9,670 bases of DNA from Gammaproteobacteria bacterium (GTDB lineage Bacteria; Pseudomonadota; Gammaproteobacteria; BMS3Bbin11). Position 1 is the first letter of the stretch. The number at the start of each line of letters is the position of its first letter. The stretch covers positions 1-9,670 of the forward strand of contig DAOVWW010000033.1 of the NCBI GenBank assembly GCA_030636465.1, in the 5' to 3' direction. The notes beneath the pieces were generated by a model. It did no database searches. It saw nothing but the letters and a program-made list of their open reading frames with translations, and was not told the origin of the DNA. Positions 6,983-9,670 of the stretch are shown piece after piece. Made by a program: the position numbers and the translations under genes.

Positions 6983-7807
6983 ATGGAAGGTATAAACGAC
7001 AGTATTAACCCTACGGGTATAGTAAGGTCGCTGATTAAACACCAGTTGCTGATCAGGCAGCTGGCAAAACGTGAGGTTTCAAGCCGGTACCGCGGTTCTG
7101 TGATGGGTTTTTTCTGGACCCTGCTGAATCCCCTGCTGATGTTAACGATCTATACCCTGATTTTTGGCTATGTATTCAAGGCGCGCTGGGGCGATATGAA
7201 TCTTGGTGATGGCAGCTTTGCCCTGACCCTTTTTTGTGGCCTGATAGTGCATGGCATGTTTGCAGAATGTATCACCCGCGCACCTATCCTGATTACCAGT
7301 AATGTCAATTACGTCAAAAAGGTTGTCTTCCCGATCGAGATTCTACCCTGGGTTACAATCTACACCGCTTTTTTTCACACTCTAATGAGTCTGGTTGTTC
7401 TGACTGTATTTAATCTGCTGGTAAATGGCAGTGTTCCAGTAACGATATTATGGCTGCCTGTAGTTTTTCTACCGTACATAATATTCCTTGTTGGCTGCTT
7501 GTGGTTATTCTCAGCACTGGGTGTTTTTCTCTCTGATATCAAGCAGCTAATGGGAGTTTTGACGACCGCTTTATTGTTCTTAAGCCCGGTTTTTTATCCC
7601 ATTTCTGCGTTGCCGGAGAGTATGCAAAAGCTGATTTATTTAAATCCGCTGACCCTGATTATTGAACAAAGCAGAGAGATCTTCCTGTGGGGCCATGCAC
7701 CCGATTTCAAACTGTTGTTTCTGTACAGCCTGGTATCTCTTCTAATAGTCATCATTGGTTTTGTCTGGTTCCAGAAAAGTCGCAGAGGTTTCGCCGATGT
7801 CCTCTGA
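6983..7807 (+). CDS. wzm: Polysaccharide ABC exporter permease (Wzm)
   Basis: A 274-residue ABC-2-type integral membrane protein of the Wzm/KpsM/TagG group. As a homodimer it forms the inner-membrane channel that moves undecaprenol-pyrophosphate-linked polysaccharide to the periplasm. The amphipathic N-terminal region ends in the family block KREVSSRYRGSVMGFFWTLL (29-48). Six hydrophobic spans follow at about 42-65, 78-96, 121-146, 152-176, 190-208 and 243-264. Before the last span come the typical re-entrant region SPVFYPISALP and LNPLTLIIEQSRE. The ATG at 6983 is the only plausible start, since an in-frame stop lies 12 bases upstream; its ribosome-binding site is weak. The end overlaps wzt by 11 bases, as expected for partners of one transporter. 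The gene name rests on family and on the neighbouring Wzt. Confidence 0.9.
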   Translation: MEGINDSINPTGIVRSLIKHQLLIRQLAKREVSSRYRGSVMGFFWTLLNPLLMLTIYTLIFGYVFKARWGDMNLGDGSFALTLFCGLIVHGMFAECITRAPILITSNVNYVKKVVFPIEILPWVTIYTAFFHTLMSLVVLTVFNLLVNGSVPVTILWLPVVFLPYIIFLVGCLWLFSALGVFLSDIKQLMGVLTTALLFLSPVFYPISALPESMQKLIYLNPLTLIIEQSREIFLWGHAPDFKLLFLYSLVSLLIVIIGFVWFQKSRRGFADVL

Positions 7808-9134
7808 ACCGGTCATTCGCATTCAGCAATTATGTAAATCTTATCGGATTTATAACCGCCCTATAGACCGTGTACTGGAATCGGTTTTTCACCGTTCAGG
7901 TCTTAGAAAAGCCGGTAGCCGCTTCCATGAAGTTGAAGCGCTGAAACCCATAGATCTGGAAATATACCCGGGTGAAACGGTGGGTATAATCGGACAAAAT
8001 GGCTCAGGTAAATCGACATTATTACAGATCATCAGCGGCACCCTGTATCCTTCAAATGGCAGCGTCGAAGTTAATGGCAGGCTGTCGGCACTACTTGAGC
8101 TTGGTGCCGGTTTTAATCCGAATTTCAGTGGCCGTGAAAATGCCTATTTGAATGGTTCGATTATGGGTATTAGCCGTGATGACATGGCCAGCAGATTTGA
8201 TGATATCGTTGAATTTTCCGGTATCGGTGAATTCATCGACCAGCCGGTCAAGACCTATTCCAGTGGCATGTATGTGCGCCTGGCTTTTGCCGTGGCCATT
8301 CACATGGATCCCGATATCCTTGTTGTTGATGAAGCCCTGTCTGTAGGAGATGTGCGATTTCAGAATAAATGTTTCCGTAAACTTCGTGAAATGAAGGCGC
8401 GCGGTACGACGACCTTGTTTGTAACCCATTCCAGTGATTTGATTGTCAGGCATTGCGATCGGGCGATATTACTGGAAAAAGGTAAAGTTCATGCCTCAGG
8501 CGATCCTGCAGATGTAGTCAATGAATATCTGAATCTTCTCTTTAACAATGATGAAGGACAGGTGAAAGCCTTATCCGCAAAAGATGAAGAACTGAATTAC
8601 GAAAAAAATGGATTGATTGTTGACCGCAACGTTGATGGCTGTCGCTTAAGGCCATTCTATAACGCAGCTGAATACCGTTGGGGAGACCAGCGAGGTCAAA
8701 TTCAGGACTATGTATTACTGGTCAATGATGAACCTGCAAGTTCTATGTGCAGCAGTGGTGACCGTATAGATCTGCTGTTAAGGATCATCTTTAAAGAAGA
8801 TGTGGCCAATCCAATTCTGGGTTTAACACTCAAGACCTCTGATGGCATTGTTGTTTATGGTGCAAATACCCGGGACCGAGAGCTGCAGGTTCCGGCTGGA
8901 CGGGCAGGTAATGAATTTCTGATCCGCTACCGATTTCCTGTAAATGTCGTTGGCGGTGACTATTTCATTTCTCTGGGTCTGGCAGATGACGATGAGCAGA
9001 AAGATAACCTGGCAATAGACCGGCGTTATGACCTGATCCATTTGCAGGTTAAAGCTGAGCAGAGTGATTTTGGAATAGCCGCATTGAACATGGAAATGTC
9101 AATTGATTACATTGATACGGGTGCTGAACTATGA
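7797..9134 (+). CDS. wzt: Polysaccharide ABC exporter ATPase with C-terminal polymer-binding domain (Wzt)
   Basis: A 445-residue cytoplasmic ATPase partner of Wzm. The nucleotide-binding domain (about 1-245) has Walker A GQNGSGKST (66-74, K72), signature YSSGM (154-158), Walker B ILVVDEA with D178 and E179, and switch histidine H211 in VTHSS. The YSSGMYVRLAFA form and LSALLELGAGFNPNFSGREN are typical of polysaccharide exporters. The C-terminal 200 residues include RWGDQRGQI, LRIIFKEDVANPILGLTLK and GGDYFISLGLAD. They resemble the Wzt carbohydrate-binding beta-sandwich which, in E. coli O8/O9a, recognises the modified non-reducing end of the polymer. A frame-open ATG exists 42 bases earlier (7755), but 7797 is preferred: AGAGG at 7784-7788 sits eight bases upstream, and family proteins begin near EPVIRIQQLCKSY. 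The stop overlaps the next start (ATGA). Confidence 0.92.
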   Translation: MSSEPVIRIQQLCKSYRIYNRPIDRVLESVFHRSGLRKAGSRFHEVEALKPIDLEIYPGETVGIIGQNGSGKSTLLQIISGTLYPSNGSVEVNGRLSALLELGAGFNPNFSGRENAYLNGSIMGISRDDMASRFDDIVEFSGIGEFIDQPVKTYSSGMYVRLAFAVAIHMDPDILVVDEALSVGDVRFQNKCFRKLREMKARGTTTLFVTHSSDLIVRHCDRAILLEKGKVHASGDPADVVNEYLNLLFNNDEGQVKALSAKDEELNYEKNGLIVDRNVDGCRLRPFYNAAEYRWGDQRGQIQDYVLLVNDEPASSMCSSGDRIDLLLRIIFKEDVANPILGLTLKTSDGIVVYGANTRDRELQVPAGRAGNEFLIRYRFPVNVVGGDYFISLGLADDDEQKDNLAIDRRYDLIHLQVKAEQSDFGIAALNMEMSIDYIDTGAEL

Positions 9135-9670
9135 CGACTGAGGAAGGTGTATTGTCAGTGGTTCTGACTCAGAGCATTGCGCCAGAACAAACTGTAATAA
9201 TAGATCCTTTATCTGAACGCCAACGCATTTGCTTCGATAATATTTCATCTGAACAGACCGAGCTGACTTTATCATTCAAACGTTCTACGGGTATATGGCG
9301 AGATGGATTCATCCATCTTTATCAAATAAGTCTATCGGGTCAGGGCAGTGAAACGGGGGAGGGAACTCTTGAGCTTACCGATCCTGATGAAATTCTTGAG
9401 GCCTGCCAGCTAACAGACTTGCGTTACCGCCATTCAGCACTCGGTGAGGTGTTTGTTGTCACTGGCGCTAATCCTACTGTTTCTATTCCATTGTCGGAGA
9501 TTAAAACAGATAGCAGTCTGCAGCTCTGCATAGAATTATCGGCGCCATACTCTCTTGATTATGCTATAGCTCAAGATGGATTTATCAGAGAAGAGAATGA
9601 TTACATCAGCCAGATACGCGATCTTGAATATGAGCTGCTTACGCTTAAAAAGTACAAAACAGTAAGTGAA
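9131..9670 (+). CDS. Unrecognised protein, 3' end outside window; beta-like N-terminus then coiled coil
   Basis: The frame is open from ATG 9131 to the last base (180 codons, no stop), so the gene is cut by the window. I do not recognise the sequence. Residues about 5-150 alternate short hydrophobic and polar stretches with many S/T/D/G (VLSVVLTQSIAPEQT, TGIWRDGFIHLYQISLSG, VFVVTGANPTVSIPLS), suggesting a beta-rich domain. There is no signal peptide or membrane segment. From about residue 151 a charged helix begins, with heptad-spaced Y158, I162, L165, L169 and L172: the start of a coiled coil. The ATG overlaps the wzt stop, so coupling is likely. A strong ribosome-binding site (GAGGAAGG, 9140-9147) inside the frame could instead serve TTG 9152 or GTG 9158. 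Genes in this place often encode glycosyltransferases or chain-terminating enzymes; that is context only. Confidence 0.75.
   Translation, partial: MTTEEGVLSVVLTQSIAPEQTVIIDPLSERQRICFDNISSEQTELTLSFKRSTGIWRDGFIHLYQISLSGQGSETGEGTLELTDPDEILEACQLTDLRYRHSALGEVFVVTGANPTVSIPLSEIKTDSSLQLCIELSAPYSLDYAIAQDGFIREENDYISQIRDLEYELLTLKKYKTVSE

Noticed and set aside
7755..7796. Earlier in-frame ATG for wzt at 7755
   Set aside because: It would add 14 residues unlike Wzt N-termini and deepen the overlap with wzm. The ATG at 7797 has AGAGG at the right distance.

Overview
The window looks like part of a Gammaproteobacterial chromosome. It carries lapB, an LPS regulator typical of that class, followed by a same-strand block of genes for lipopolysaccharide or O-polysaccharide precursors and export. 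No rRNA, tRNA, CRISPR array or transposase gene was seen. Every supported gene lies on the + strand.

Layout: (1) 1-851 is the 3' part of lapB, a TPR protein with a C-terminal rubredoxin-like zinc module. (2) 852-1689 is about 840 bases with no convincing gene. Positions 853-1568 form a structured element bounded by inverted repeats, including a perfect 33-bp inverted repeat, and packed with hairpins. It starts one base after the lapB stop. Just outside its right end is a good sigma70-type promoter, then a leader with a small hairpin. (3) 1690-4975 holds ugd (UDP-glucuronate synthesis), hldA (heptose-7-phosphate kinase, kinase domain only) and hldD (ADP-heptose epimerase). (4) 5015-6945 holds rmlB and rmlA, which make dTDP-4-keto-6-deoxyglucose; rmlC and rmlD are not in the window. 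(5) 6983-9134 holds wzm and wzt, a two-component ABC exporter for a finished polysaccharide. The Wzt carries the long C-terminal extension that binds polymer ends in characterised relatives. (6) 9131 to the window end is an unrecognised, still-open gene that overlaps wzt. It encodes about 150 residues that look beta-rich, then a heptad-repeat segment.

How it works together: ugd, hldA/hldD and rmlB/rmlA supply nucleotide-activated sugars for LPS core and O-chain. Wzm/Wzt export the undecaprenol-linked polymer across the inner membrane. lapB, in known relatives, tunes lipid A synthesis through FtsH-dependent LpxC turnover. Tight spacing and start/stop overlaps (hldA/hldD, rmlB/rmlA, wzm/wzt, wzt/next gene) suggest one long operon from about 1618 onward.

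Most worth a second look are the inverted-repeat element, whose two arms carry a hairpin with compensating base changes, and the unknown gene coupled to wzt. The enzymes themselves look ordinary and intact.
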